Part shown: positions 8,301 through 17,477 of the stretch, in pieces
Numbering within the stretch: position 1 is the stretch's first letter
Layout of the letters: each line of letters starts with the position of its first letter
Origin: Pseudomonas purpurea
Lineage (GTDB): Bacteria; Pseudomonadota; Gammaproteobacteria; Pseudomonadales; Pseudomonadaceae
Reading direction: 5' to 3'
Length of the DNA stretch: 64,000 nucleotides
Assembly (NCBI RefSeq): GCF_039908635.1
Contig: NZ_CP150918.1
Span: 1,674,001-1,738,000 of the forward strand
Notes under the pieces: model-generated
Database searches by the model: none
Seen by the model: the letters and a program-made list of their open reading frames with translations, nothing else
What the model was told of the DNA's origin: nothing
Program-made: the position numbers and the translations under genes

Positions 8301-11300
8301 AGCGAAGGCGTGAGTGTCACCGGCCAGCGCCTGGATAACAGCGAGGGCGGCAAGTTGCTGGCCGGCGCTGACCTGTCCTTGCAGGTTGCGCGACTGATCA
8401 ATCAGAACAAGGGCCTGATTCAGGCCAAGGGCAACACCACGCTGACCGGCAGTCGTCTGGACAACGCCCAAGGCACCCTCGACAGCCTGAAAGGGTTGGA
8501 CATCACCCTCGACGACGCGCTGGACAACGGCAAAGGCTTGATCAGCAGCGAAGGCCGCTTGAACGTCAACGTCGGCAGCCTCGACAACACCGGTGGCAAC
8601 CTTGGCAGCGCCGATAACCTGGCGCTGACCAGCCGTGGCGCGGTGCTCAATCAGGGCGGGTCGATCAGCACCGACGGCACGCTGACCCTCAACAGTGCCA
8701 GCCTGGACAACAGCCAAAAAGGCCAGGTGTCCGGTAAAGGCGCGACACAAGTCACGACCGCTCTGGTCGACAACAGCCAGGGCGGGCACTTGATCAGCGG
8801 CAGCACCCTGGCGCTCACGGCGACTCAGGTCAACAACGCCAAGGGCCGCATCGCCAGCGATCAGGCGTTGACCGCGAAGGTCACCGGTCTCGACCAGCAG
8901 GGCGGTGAGCTGTTCAGCAAAACCAGCCTGAGCCTGGACCTCAATCACGGCCAGTTGAACAACCAGGGCGGTTTGATCAACGCCCCCGGTGCCTTGTTGC
9001 TGAAAAACCTCAACGGCGTGAACAACCAGAAGGGTGAGATTTCCAGTCAGCAAGCCTTCACCGTGGCCGCGCGCGAGTTTGACAACAGTGGCGGCAAACT
9101 GCTGAGCAATCAGGGCCTGACCCTGCGCATCGCGCAGGCATTGAACAACATCAAGGGCTTGGTTTCCGCCGCCTCTGTCGATAGCCGCAGCCAGATGCTG
9201 GACAACAGCGACGGCCTGCTCAGCAGTCGCGGTCGTCTCGATCTGCTGGTCGACAGCACCCTTACCAACCAGCGTGGCAGTGTGATCGCCGACGGCGCGT
9301 TGCTGCTGACCGCCGACACCCTCGACAACCACAGCGGTGAAATCGCCGGCAAGGCTGACGTCACCGCGACGCTCAAACAACTGGATAACCAGCAAGGCAA
9401 ACTCATCAGCACCGAGACCCTCAGCCTGAGCGCGAACAGCGTGGACAACCGCCAGAGCGGTTTGCTGGGTTCCAGCAAAGCCCTGAATCTGAACGTCGGC
9501 GCGCTCGACAATCGGGGCGGTGAATTGACCACCAACACCGACCTGACGCTGGTCGGCAACTCACTCGACAACAGCGACGGCGGCCAGGTGTTTGCCGGCA
9601 AGGCGTTGAGCCTGACGCTGGACCAGTTGCTCAACCGCAACAAAGGCCTGATCGATGCCCGCACCATACTGGGTGTCGATGCGCGACGGCTCGACAACAG
9701 TGGCGGTAACCTCGTCAGCCTACAGGGCACGCGGCTCAACCTGACCGGTGCGTTCGACAACCGCGCCGGCAAGGTCAGCAGCGAAGGCGCACTGAGTGTT
9801 AAAACCACTGAACTGAACAACACCAAGGGCAGCCTCTCCAGTGCCGGCAACCTGACACTTGCCAGCGATGGCCGCCTCGACAACCAGGGCGGTGAACTGC
9901 TCACCGATGGCGCCTTGAAACTCGACAGCGCCAGCCTCGACAACCGCGAGCAGGGCAGCATCAGCGGCAAAGGTCCGGTGACTGTCAGCACCGGTGCGTT
10001 CGACAACAGCCAGAACGGCCGCCTCAACAGTGGCAGCACCCTGAACCTCAACGCTGGTCAGGTGACGAACCAGGAGGGCGGGCGGATCGGCAGCGTGGGT
10101 GCGTTGACCGCGAAGGTTTCCGGTCTCGATCAGCAGGGTGGCAAGCTGTTCAGCAACAGCACCCTGAGCCTGGATTTGAATCACGGCCAACTGAACAACC
10201 AGGACGGTTTGATCAACGCTCCCGGCAGCCTGCTGCTGACCAACCTCAAGGGCGTGGACAACCAGGGCGGTGAAATCTCCAGCGCCCAGGCGTTCACGCT
10301 ATTGGCGCAAAGCCTCAATAACACCCGCGGCAAACTGCTGAGCAATCAGGGCCTGACCCTGCGCGTCGCGGAGCTGCTGGACAACACCCAAGGCATGATT
10401 GGCGCGACGCACCTCGATGTTCACGCCGATAACCTGAACAACAACGGCGGCACGCTGACCAGCAGCGGTGACCTTGAATTGCAGGTTGACCGCCAGTTGA
10501 ACAACCAGGATCAGGGCCTGATCCGAGCGACGCACAATCTCACGCTCAACACCGTTTTGCTCAACAACCAGAACAGCAGCCTGCTCGCAGGCAACGCCAT
10601 GACCCTGAACGCGATGGCCATCGGCAACAACGCCAAGGGCCTGATCAACAGTCAGGGCGATTTGAGCATTACCTCCGACCGACTGAATTCCAACGACGGC
10701 GGCGAAGTCTCGGCCAAGGGCGACATCAGCCTCAATCTGAAAGCGTTTCTGCAAGAAGGCGGGCGCCTGCTCGGTGACAAAGCCGTGACCCTGAACCTGG
10801 CCGATGGCGACTTTGATAACCGTAAGGGGGTGCTCAATACCAAAGGCCCGTTGACCTTCAACAACCTGCGTGACCTGAACAACCGTGGCGGCGAGATTTC
10901 CAGCGACCAGGGTTTCACCCTCAACGGCCGAACCCTGGACAACAACGGCGGCAACCTCATCAGCCGTCAGCAACTGAGCCTCAACGGTGCAGAGTTGACC
11001 AACCTCGGCGGGCTGATGTCCGGTTGGGAAGGTTTGAACGTGACCGGCGCCAGCCTCGACAACCGCTTCAGCGGTACGCTGTCCAGCCGTAACGGCAACC
11101 TTGGTGTGAGCCTGAGCGGCAACCTGCTCAACAACGACAACGGCGCACTGGTCAGCCAGGGCAACCTCAGCGTCACCGGCCAGTTCCTCGACAACGGCAA
11201 CAAAGGCATCATCAGCAGCGGCGGCGGGCAGAAGCTCGACCTGAGCACGAGTATCAACAACAGCCAGGAAGGCCTGATCGACAGCGGCGCGGGGCTGGTG

Positions 11301-14300
11301 ATCAACACCAACACCCTGGCCAACTCCAACGCCACGATCAATGCCCAGCAGGCGATCACCCTCAATGCCGGCGACCTGTACAACAGCCTCGGCAAACTGG
11401 CAGGTAATGGCGCGCTGACCGTCAACCTCAAGGGTGTGCTCGAGAACAGCGACGGCAAACTGGCCAGCGCCGGGCCGTTGCTGGTCAAGGACGCGACCGA
11501 GATTCAGAACCAGCGCGGGCAGATCGTCAGTCAGGATCAGTTGACGCTGCTGACCGGTGAACTGGACAACAGCAATGGCGGCACTATTGCCGCTAAAGAG
11601 ACGCTGCGGGTCAACGCCACGGGCACGCTGAACAACGCCGGCACCGGGCTGATTCATAGCCAGAACGGTGACGTGCAACTGCGCGCCGCCAACCTCGCCA
11701 ACCGCAACGGTGCGATCCAGGCCCAGAACGCGATGCTGCTGGCCATTGCCGGTGAATTCGATAACCAGAACGGCAAGATCATCGCGCAGACCGGCGACGT
11801 TAGCGTCTCTGCCGCGAACATCGACAACCGTGGCGGGGTGCTCGCCAGCCTCAAGGGCGCCCTTGAAGCGCGTGCCGTGGGCGTTCTGCGTAATGGCTAT
11901 GACCTGAACAACAAGGGCGGCATCCTTCAAGGTCAACGCCTGAACCTGCAAGCGCTGGGCGGTTTCGGTAACAACGGCGGGCGAGTCTCGGCGCAAAGTG
12001 GCGACGCGATCATCCGCACCACCGACCTGGACAACCGCAATGGCGGCCTCTATGCCAAAGGGCTGGTCAGCGTCAGCGGTAATGCGTTCGATAACAGCAC
12101 CGGGCAGGTCGCCGCCCATCGCATCGACTTCAGCCTCGGCGGCGCGCTTAATAACCGCAGCGGCATTCTTGAAAGCGACAGCACGTTGGCGGTCAGGGCG
12201 GCGAGCCTCGACAACCAGGGCGGCAGACTTCGTGCTCTGGGCGGCAGCGGCAAAACCGACTTCCAGATCGGCGGCCTGCTCGACAACCGCAACGGCATTC
12301 TGGAAACCGGCAACAGCGACCTGACCCTGGCGGTCGGCGGTTTCCTCAATGCCGGCGGGCAACTGCTGCACCTGGGCGACGGCACCTTCGACATTGCCAC
12401 CGCCAACGTCACCGGCGCGGGCGGCAGCATCGTCACCCGTGGCGGCCTTACGCTCAACGCCGACAGCTGGACCAACACCAGCGTGATTCAGGCCGGGCGT
12501 CTGTACGTCAACGTCAACAATTTCAGTCAGGCCGCGGGCGGCCAACTCCTGGCGTCGACACGCCTGGAAGGGCGCGGCGGCCATTGGGCCAACGAAGGCC
12601 TGATCGCCAGTGACGGCAGCATGGACGTGCAATTGTGGGGCGGTTACAGCGGCAATGGCCGGGTCAGCAGCATTGGCGATCTCACGTTCGGTGCGGCGCA
12701 GATGACCATCAACGAGGCCGGTAGCGTCGCGGGCGGCGGCCTGACCAAGGTCAACGTCGGTGGGCAGTTGACCAACCTTGGGCGCCTGACGTCCAACAGT
12801 GGTCTTGAGGTCAATGCCGGTGTACTGAACAACTTCGGCACACTGGCCAGCGCCCAGAACATGCTGATCAATGCGCAGGCAATGACCAACAACCGGATTC
12901 GCCTGAATCAGGGCGCGTTGCTGTTCAGTGGCGGCGACATGAAATTCCAGGTCGGCACGCTGAACAACACCTACAGCGACATCTACAGCCTGGGCGGCAT
13001 CAGCGTCCTGGGCTACAACGGTGCCGATCGGGCCAACCGCGTGGACAACCTCTCGGGCACTATCGAGTCCACCGGGGACATGTCGCTGAAATCGGCGGTG
13101 GTCAGCAACAAAATGGAGAACTTCAAGGTCAAGACCACCGCCGTGAGCTCGGCGGCCATTGGCGTGCGCTGCTTCAACTGCGACACGGCCAGGCCCAAGC
13201 GTCTGGACAGAGTCAATTCACACCTGGTGTGGCAGCAGACCTTCGATGTGGCTGTCGACGGTGATGCAGACGCCTCCAACATCATTGCCGGCAAGAACCT
13301 GAGCGTGACCGGTTCGGAGTTCGCCAACTCCAACTCCACCGTGTCGGCGGCGGGCAACATCACCATCAATGTGGACTCGTTCAACAACACCGGGACCGCA
13401 TTGGGCGGTTACTCCAGCCTCAAATACATCAACGCCACGCCGTCGCTGGAGGTCTGGGCGCAGATCATGGAGTACAACCGCTACAACGACGCGGCGTACA
13501 ACAAAAACCTGCACTTCTGGAACGCCGGCGGGCAGGAGTCGATGGAGACGCCCTGGACCAAGTCCAACCCTCACGTCGGTGAAATCTGGGAACAGATGAT
13601 GGGCACCTACATCCTGAACACCGGGCAGGGCGGGTATATGAAATTTGGTGAATCCCAATACGCAACGGGGATTCGCACCCAGGCTCCGGCCGTCGTCCTG
13701 AACGCGACACCGTTCGACGAGAAAATCGTTGCCGCAGCGGCCAGCCGTTTTGTGCCGGCCATCGTGCAGGCGGGCGGTAACGTCACGATCACCGCGACCA
13801 GCAAAATCACCAACGGCGTCGAACGTTCCTTCAGTCCGGCCGCCACCGGAGCGCCGCGTGGGGCCGACACCCGCGCCACGGCGTCGGCCAAGCCGACCAT
13901 CATCAACCTCAATCGCCAACTGCCGCCGGACCTCGCGCAGCAGCAGGTCAACCCGTTGGCCTTGCCGGGCTTCAGCCTGCCGAGTGGGCAGAATGGCCTA
14001 TTCCGCCTCAGCGGCCAGGGCACCAGTTCGGGGGGCATGACGCCGGCCACCAGTGGCCCGCAAAGCTGGACGCTGGGCGGTGCGACGGTCAGCCCGTTGC
14101 AGCGTCAGGTGGACGTGCCGGGCATTGGCGGGCGGACAATTGAAGTGGCGCCAGTCGATTTGGTTGTCGGCACGGACCGTCAGCTGACGCAGCAAGCGCG
14201 TCAGGGCAGCGGTGTCGACGCCAGCGCCTCGGCCATCAATGTCGGTGCGCCGGCAGACGTTGGCTCGGGCGTTCAATTGCCTGGTCATAACAGCGCGACC

Positions 14301-17147
14301 GGTTCTATCGCCGCCAAACCTGCGGTCAGCGTTGCGCCGTCGACGTCGGTGCCGGGCAGTGTGCCGCCCGTGCAAACCCTGACTCGCGTGCAAGGCCTGC
14401 CCGACAGCAGCGTGCGCTCCAATCCGCACAAGTACCTGATCGAAACCAACCCGGTGCTGACCGACCTCAAGCAGTTCATGAGTTCGGATTACCTGTTGGG
14501 CAAACTCGGTTACGACCCGGACAAGGCCACCAAACGCCTGGGCGATGGCTTCTATGAGCAGCGCCTGATTCAGCAAGCCGTGGTCGAACGCACCGGCAAG
14601 CGCTTCATTGACGGCCAGACCTCCAATGAGGACCTGTTCAAGCACCTGATGAACAACGCCATCGCCAGCAAGGACTCGCTCAATTTGTCCGTTGGCGTGA
14701 CCTTGAGCGCGCAGCAAGTCGCGGCGCTGACGCACGACATCGTCTGGCTTGAAGAGCACGAAGTGAACGGCGAGAAAGTGCTGGTGCCGGTGTTGTACCT
14801 GGCCCAGACCAACAACCGCCTGGCCCCCAACGGCGCATTGATCGAGGGCACCGACGTCAAGTTGATCGCCGGCGAAGACCTGCAGAACGCCGGCACCCTG
14901 CGTGCCAGCAACAACCTCACGGCGGCCGCGGGCAACAACCTGGTCAACAGTGGCCTGATCGAAGCGGGTAACCGCCTCGACTTGCTGGCCGGCAATGACA
15001 TCGTCAACAAGTCGGGCGGGATCATCAGCGGGCGCGATGTGTACCTGGTGTCGGTCAACGGTGACATTCGTAATGAACGCACGGTCACCGAGGGCGGCTT
15101 CTCCAATCGTGGCTATACCCAGAGCCGTGAATACCTGGACAGCGCGTCACGCATCGAGGCCAGCAAGGAGTTGGGCTTCGATGCTGGACGCGACTTCAAA
15201 AACATTGGCAGCGTGCTGACCAGTGGCACCGACATGCGCATCGAAGCCGGACGCGATGCGAGCATCGTGGCGGTGGAGCAACACAACGCCGATTTCAACG
15301 GCACTCGCAGCAACAGCGTGGTCCAGGGCGGGTCGACCGTGACGTCGGGGCGCGATTTCGTGGTCAATGCCGGGCGCGACGTGACCGTCGTGGCCAGCCA
15401 GATCGACGCCCGGCGCAACGTGGAAATGAGCGCGACACAGGATCTGCTCATTTCCTCCGGCGCCGATGAAAGCCACTCCTACTACAAGTCGAAGAAAGTC
15501 ACGGCCCAGGAAGATCACATCAAGCAGGTCGGCAGTTCGATCACCGCAGGCGGCAAGGCCGGGTTCACCTCGGGCAACGATCTGACGGTGGTGTCGAGCC
15601 GTATCAGTGCGGGCGATGAAGCCTATCTGGTGGCAGGCGATGACCTGAACGTACTGGCGGCCGAAGACTATGACTACTCACTCTACGACAAGAAGAAAAA
15701 GGGCAGCCTGGGGCGCAAGGAAACCCGTCGCGACGAGGTCACCAAAATCACCCACATCGGCAGCAGCATCAGCAGTGGCGGCGACCTGACGCTGGTCAGC
15801 GGGGGTGATCAGCGTTATCAGGTCGCCAACCTCAACGCCGGCAAGGACCTGACCATCAGCAGCGGTGGCGACCTGACGTTTGAAAGCGTCACCGACCTGC
15901 GTCAGGAAAGCCACGAGAAGAGCAAAAGCAGCCTGGCCTGGAATGAGGCCAAGGGCGCTGGCACGACCGATGAGACCGTGCGCCAGAGTCATCTGGTGGC
16001 AGCGGGCGACATGGTCATCAAGGCCGCCGGCAAGATTCAGATCGACGTGAAGGAGGTCAATCAGCAAACGGTCGCCCAGAGCATTGATGCCATGGTCAAG
16101 GCCGACCCGCAACTGGCGTGGCTCAAGGACATGCAGGCCAGGGGCGACATCGACTGGCGCATGGTCAAGGAGGTGCATGACCAGTTCAACTATGAAAGCT
16201 CTGGCATGGGGATGGGCGCGGCGATTGTAGTGGCGGTTGTCGTCACGGTGTTGACTGCGGGTGCCGCGAGCGCGTGGGTGGGTGGCATGGCGAGCGCGAC
16301 GGCAGGCTCGGGTTCGGCGATGGCGGCAGCCGGAGTCGCAGGCACGGCAACGGCCGGGGTGAGCGCCGGCTTCGCTAACCTGGCGCTCACCGCAGCGATC
16401 ACGTCCATGGCCAGTACCGCAGCGGTCAGCGCGATCAACAACAAAGGCAACCTGGGCGATGTGCTCAAGGAGGTTCTCTCCCCGGAAAACCTCAAGGGCT
16501 ACATCACCTCGGCGGTTCTTGCTGGCGCCGGTTCCTACACCAGCGACTGGGGCCGGACCCTGACGGCGGAAGGCAATTGGGTCACTACCAGCGTCAACGA
16601 CCGACTCAAGGCCTACGCGGTCAACACCGCCCTCAAGGGGTTGCTCACGGGTGATGACGGCGCCAAGTCGTGGCTGACCATCGCGGGTACCGGTGCGCTG
16701 GGGGAATTCTATGAGTACTCGACGGGGCGCGGTCCGGACATTCGGCCGGGTGTGGACCGTGCGGGTGGTGCTGAGTTTACCGAACTTCTTGGCGGGTTGG
16801 TCCCCAGGGAATGGATTGACGGTGTGCTGCGCGAGGGCAAGAACATTGGCCTGAACAAAGTCTGCGAAGCGATGCTGGCGGTGTGTCACGGGACGTTGAT
16901 CAGCGATATCGCCAACCAGGTGCCAGGCATGAACGCTTTTGCCACGCTGCATGACACCTGGATGAACAAGGTCATTCTCAACAAGTTGGTGGAATGGAAG
17001 GCTGCAGGTTCTATTGGTCTGAAGCCCGACATGACCCTGTTCGAAAACCTCGGCACCATGCCGCCGGCGCTGGTGGTCAACTACGGTGCGCTGTATGACA
17101 AGTTCCGGCCACTGATCGAACAGACCAAACGCGAAGCGAGAAACTGA
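5301..17147 (+). CDS. TpsA1: giant filamentous haemagglutinin-like two-partner secretion exoprotein
   Basis: A 3948-residue exported beta-helix protein. Residues 1-48 form an extended signal peptide ending WAQA. The TPS secretion domain (about 49-300) carries NPHL in place of the usual NPNL, and NPYGI followed by a two-cysteine SCNGCGF motif. Hundreds of short LDN-x-G haemagglutinin repeats then run to about residue 2550. A non-repetitive stretch follows (about 2580-2840), then a conserved linker (TDLKQFMSSDYLLGKLGYDP), a second repeat block, a glycine/alanine-rich hydrophobic segment and a DUF637-like region (INNKGNLGDVLKEV). The end carries HDTWMN and PPALVVNYGALYD but no recognised toxin domain, and no immunity gene follows. 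The ATG at 5301 is chosen over the upstream TTG because the tpsA2 paralogue starts at the same MDVR. It is presumably exported by the TpsB encoded at 32 kb and expressed from promoter copy A. Confidence 0.93.
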   Translation: MDVRQLALLARQPSIALISREHFLGLPKRGVAFLLANVMFWQPMWAQADGIVVSAPGTTLDHAGNGVPIVNIATPNASGLSHNKFHDYNVGTNGIILNNAATQTVATQLGANIVGNPHLKASGSAQTILNEVNGGSPSQLRGYTEVAGQSARVIVANPYGISCNGCGFINTPRVTLTTGKPIVDGGRLERFQVDQGSVSIDGAGLNATNVERFEIITRSAKINAEIQAKNLTLVAGRNDVDAHTLNATARANDSSAKPELAIDSSVLGGMYAGAIRLVGTEAGVGVKLDGKLIASGGDIQLDANGHLRMADTSASGAVNIAANSLEAQGPVYGTALNVNTQGALTNQKTLAARDSITLSSGGQLTNNGVIEAGVNADTSRNASGDVSLGAQNLSNRNSVIASRNLTVNTAQTLDNQGGTLNAQQSLNLTVATLDNQNKGRVLSAGGLAINANQLLNSQGQITSNGALNATLGHLNNTRGELNSLTTATLRVASLDNVAGLISAGERLDINASGALNNQSGRLAAARQITLGAASLDNSQQGSIVSQGTLDVTVSGKLANQQQGKIEANGAARLTVGSLDNQQGASLTSSNTLNLTAGQVNNSEGGKIASAQTLTASVTGLDQHDKGQLYSNTDLSLDLNHGQLNNQNALINAPGQLVLKNLNGVANQGGEISSLHAFTLAAISLDNSAGKVLSQQALTLRITQDLNNHNGRISALGVDAQVGSLNNTDGTLSSDADLTLRADGVVTNTDGEISSAANTRLTAASLVNRNAEVLGDKALNIDLTGALDNRNGVLGSGKQVDINAASLDNRDAGSLVSDGSLTARITGLLDNQHEGELLAKGLIDLSTGSLDNRGGRVTGQDLLTLRSDSADNRGGLMRADKDLKLAIGQLDNRDKGVINGKAAIDLKGTGFDNRGGLLTGVGPLTLQAKEVQNALGRIASQSDLTASIDTLRQQGGALVAQGNLSLTGSHLDNRDSGLVGTTKALTLNVGEIDNRAGELSASEGVSVTGQRLDNSEGGKLLAGADLSLQVARLINQNKGLIQAKGNTTLTGSRLDNAQGTLDSLKGLDITLDDALDNGKGLISSEGRLNVNVGSLDNTGGNLGSADNLALTSRGAVLNQGGSISTDGTLTLNSASLDNSQKGQVSGKGATQVTTALVDNSQGGHLISGSTLALTATQVNNAKGRIASDQALTAKVTGLDQQGGELFSKTSLSLDLNHGQLNNQGGLINAPGALLLKNLNGVNNQKGEISSQQAFTVAAREFDNSGGKLLSNQGLTLRIAQALNNIKGLVSAASVDSRSQMLDNSDGLLSSRGRLDLLVDSTLTNQRGSVIADGALLLTADTLDNHSGEIAGKADVTATLKQLDNQQGKLISTETLSLSANSVDNRQSGLLGSSKALNLNVGALDNRGGELTTNTDLTLVGNSLDNSDGGQVFAGKALSLTLDQLLNRNKGLIDARTILGVDARRLDNSGGNLVSLQGTRLNLTGAFDNRAGKVSSEGALSVKTTELNNTKGSLSSAGNLTLASDGRLDNQGGELLTDGALKLDSASLDNREQGSISGKGPVTVSTGAFDNSQNGRLNSGSTLNLNAGQVTNQEGGRIGSVGALTAKVSGLDQQGGKLFSNSTLSLDLNHGQLNNQDGLINAPGSLLLTNLKGVDNQGGEISSAQAFTLLAQSLNNTRGKLLSNQGLTLRVAELLDNTQGMIGATHLDVHADNLNNNGGTLTSSGDLELQVDRQLNNQDQGLIRATHNLTLNTVLLNNQNSSLLAGNAMTLNAMAIGNNAKGLINSQGDLSITSDRLNSNDGGEVSAKGDISLNLKAFLQEGGRLLGDKAVTLNLADGDFDNRKGVLNTKGPLTFNNLRDLNNRGGEISSDQGFTLNGRTLDNNGGNLISRQQLSLNGAELTNLGGLMSGWEGLNVTGASLDNRFSGTLSSRNGNLGVSLSGNLLNNDNGALVSQGNLSVTGQFLDNGNKGIISSGGGQKLDLSTSINNSQEGLIDSGAGLVINTNTLANSNATINAQQAITLNAGDLYNSLGKLAGNGALTVNLKGVLENSDGKLASAGPLLVKDATEIQNQRGQIVSQDQLTLLTGELDNSNGGTIAAKETLRVNATGTLNNAGTGLIHSQNGDVQLRAANLANRNGAIQAQNAMLLAIAGEFDNQNGKIIAQTGDVSVSAANIDNRGGVLASLKGALEARAVGVLRNGYDLNNKGGILQGQRLNLQALGGFGNNGGRVSAQSGDAIIRTTDLDNRNGGLYAKGLVSVSGNAFDNSTGQVAAHRIDFSLGGALNNRSGILESDSTLAVRAASLDNQGGRLRALGGSGKTDFQIGGLLDNRNGILETGNSDLTLAVGGFLNAGGQLLHLGDGTFDIATANVTGAGGSIVTRGGLTLNADSWTNTSVIQAGRLYVNVNNFSQAAGGQLLASTRLEGRGGHWANEGLIASDGSMDVQLWGGYSGNGRVSSIGDLTFGAAQMTINEAGSVAGGGLTKVNVGGQLTNLGRLTSNSGLEVNAGVLNNFGTLASAQNMLINAQAMTNNRIRLNQGALLFSGGDMKFQVGTLNNTYSDIYSLGGISVLGYNGADRANRVDNLSGTIESTGDMSLKSAVVSNKMENFKVKTTAVSSAAIGVRCFNCDTARPKRLDRVNSHLVWQQTFDVAVDGDADASNIIAGKNLSVTGSEFANSNSTVSAAGNITINVDSFNNTGTALGGYSSLKYINATPSLEVWAQIMEYNRYNDAAYNKNLHFWNAGGQESMETPWTKSNPHVGEIWEQMMGTYILNTGQGGYMKFGESQYATGIRTQAPAVVLNATPFDEKIVAAAASRFVPAIVQAGGNVTITATSKITNGVERSFSPAATGAPRGADTRATASAKPTIINLNRQLPPDLAQQQVNPLALPGFSLPSGQNGLFRLSGQGTSSGGMTPATSGPQSWTLGGATVSPLQRQVDVPGIGGRTIEVAPVDLVVGTDRQLTQQARQGSGVDASASAINVGAPADVGSGVQLPGHNSATGSIAAKPAVSVAPSTSVPGSVPPVQTLTRVQGLPDSSVRSNPHKYLIETNPVLTDLKQFMSSDYLLGKLGYDPDKATKRLGDGFYEQRLIQQAVVERTGKRFIDGQTSNEDLFKHLMNNAIASKDSLNLSVGVTLSAQQVAALTHDIVWLEEHEVNGEKVLVPVLYLAQTNNRLAPNGALIEGTDVKLIAGEDLQNAGTLRASNNLTAAAGNNLVNSGLIEAGNRLDLLAGNDIVNKSGGIISGRDVYLVSVNGDIRNERTVTEGGFSNRGYTQSREYLDSASRIEASKELGFDAGRDFKNIGSVLTSGTDMRIEAGRDASIVAVEQHNADFNGTRSNSVVQGGSTVTSGRDFVVNAGRDVTVVASQIDARRNVEMSATQDLLISSGADESHSYYKSKKVTAQEDHIKQVGSSITAGGKAGFTSGNDLTVVSSRISAGDEAYLVAGDDLNVLAAEDYDYSLYDKKKKGSLGRKETRRDEVTKITHIGSSISSGGDLTLVSGGDQRYQVANLNAGKDLTISSGGDLTFESVTDLRQESHEKSKSSLAWNEAKGAGTTDETVRQSHLVAAGDMVIKAAGKIQIDVKEVNQQTVAQSIDAMVKADPQLAWLKDMQARGDIDWRMVKEVHDQFNYESSGMGMGAAIVVAVVVTVLTAGAASAWVGGMASATAGSGSAMAAAGVAGTATAGVSAGFANLALTAAITSMASTAAVSAINNKGNLGDVLKEVLSPENLKGYITSAVLAGAGSYTSDWGRTLTAEGNWVTTSVNDRLKAYAVNTALKGLLTGDDGAKSWLTIAGTGALGEFYEYSTGRGPDIRPGVDRAGGAEFTELLGGLVPREWIDGVLREGKNIGLNKVCEAMLAVCHGTLISDIANQVPGMNAFATLHDTWMNKVILNKLVEWKAAGSIGLKPDMTLFENLGTMPPALVVNYGALYDKFRPLIEQTKREARN

Positions 17148-17155
17148 CGGCGACT

Positions 17156-17191
17156 CACGCTCCTGCTCAAGACCCCTTGAGCGGGAGCGTG
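17156..17191 (+). terminator. Long hairpin directly after tpsA1
   Basis: Sixteen-base arms (17156-17171 and 17176-17191) are complementary apart from one position, and begin 9 bases after the tpsA1 stop. There is no T-tract, so intrinsic termination is uncertain. The hairpin does mark the end of the first unit, ahead of the separate tpsA2 promoter. Confidence 0.6.
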
Positions 17192-17263
17192 GGGGTGTCA
17201 CCTCGGCCGGTTCTCAACTTTCAGGAAAACCTGTTCGTTTCCGAACAAAACCACACTCAAAGA

Positions 17264-17313
17264 TTGACGTCAGAATAGTGGCAACTTAATATTGCGCCAC
17301 TATTTTGATATCA
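17264..17313 (+). promoter_or_regulatory. Shared type Vb promoter/operator module, copy C (tpsA2)
   Basis: TTGACG (17264-17269), 17-base spacer, TAATAT (17287-17292). The inverted repeat is perfect over 9 bp here: AATAGTGGC (17274-17282) and GCCACTATT (17296-17304). TTGATATCA follows at 17305-17313. All offsets equal those in copies A and B. The similarity fades after the TTGATATCA, unlike between A and B. Confidence 0.8.
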
Positions 17314-17477
17314 CCTCCTGCCTCTCGTGCTGTCGTACGACTCTGGCCCTTCCCTGGCCGCCAGCGTGCCCTATGCCATTACCTGAAAGACCGGACGTGC
17401 TGACCGCGCAGGCTTAGCAGCCCTTTGCTCGTGCGCGGATTTTTTCTTCTGATTTCCGCGATTTCGAGACCTTGAAC

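Larger units (their letters stand above)
17148..17477 (+). other. Intergenic region between tpsA1 and tpsA2, no gene seen
   Basis: It holds the post-tpsA1 hairpin, a small palindrome TGTTCG/CGAACA at 17232-17247, the shared promoter module at 17264-17313 and about 160 bases of leader. I see no open frame with a plausible start that could be an immunity gene for tpsA1. Confidence 0.6.
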
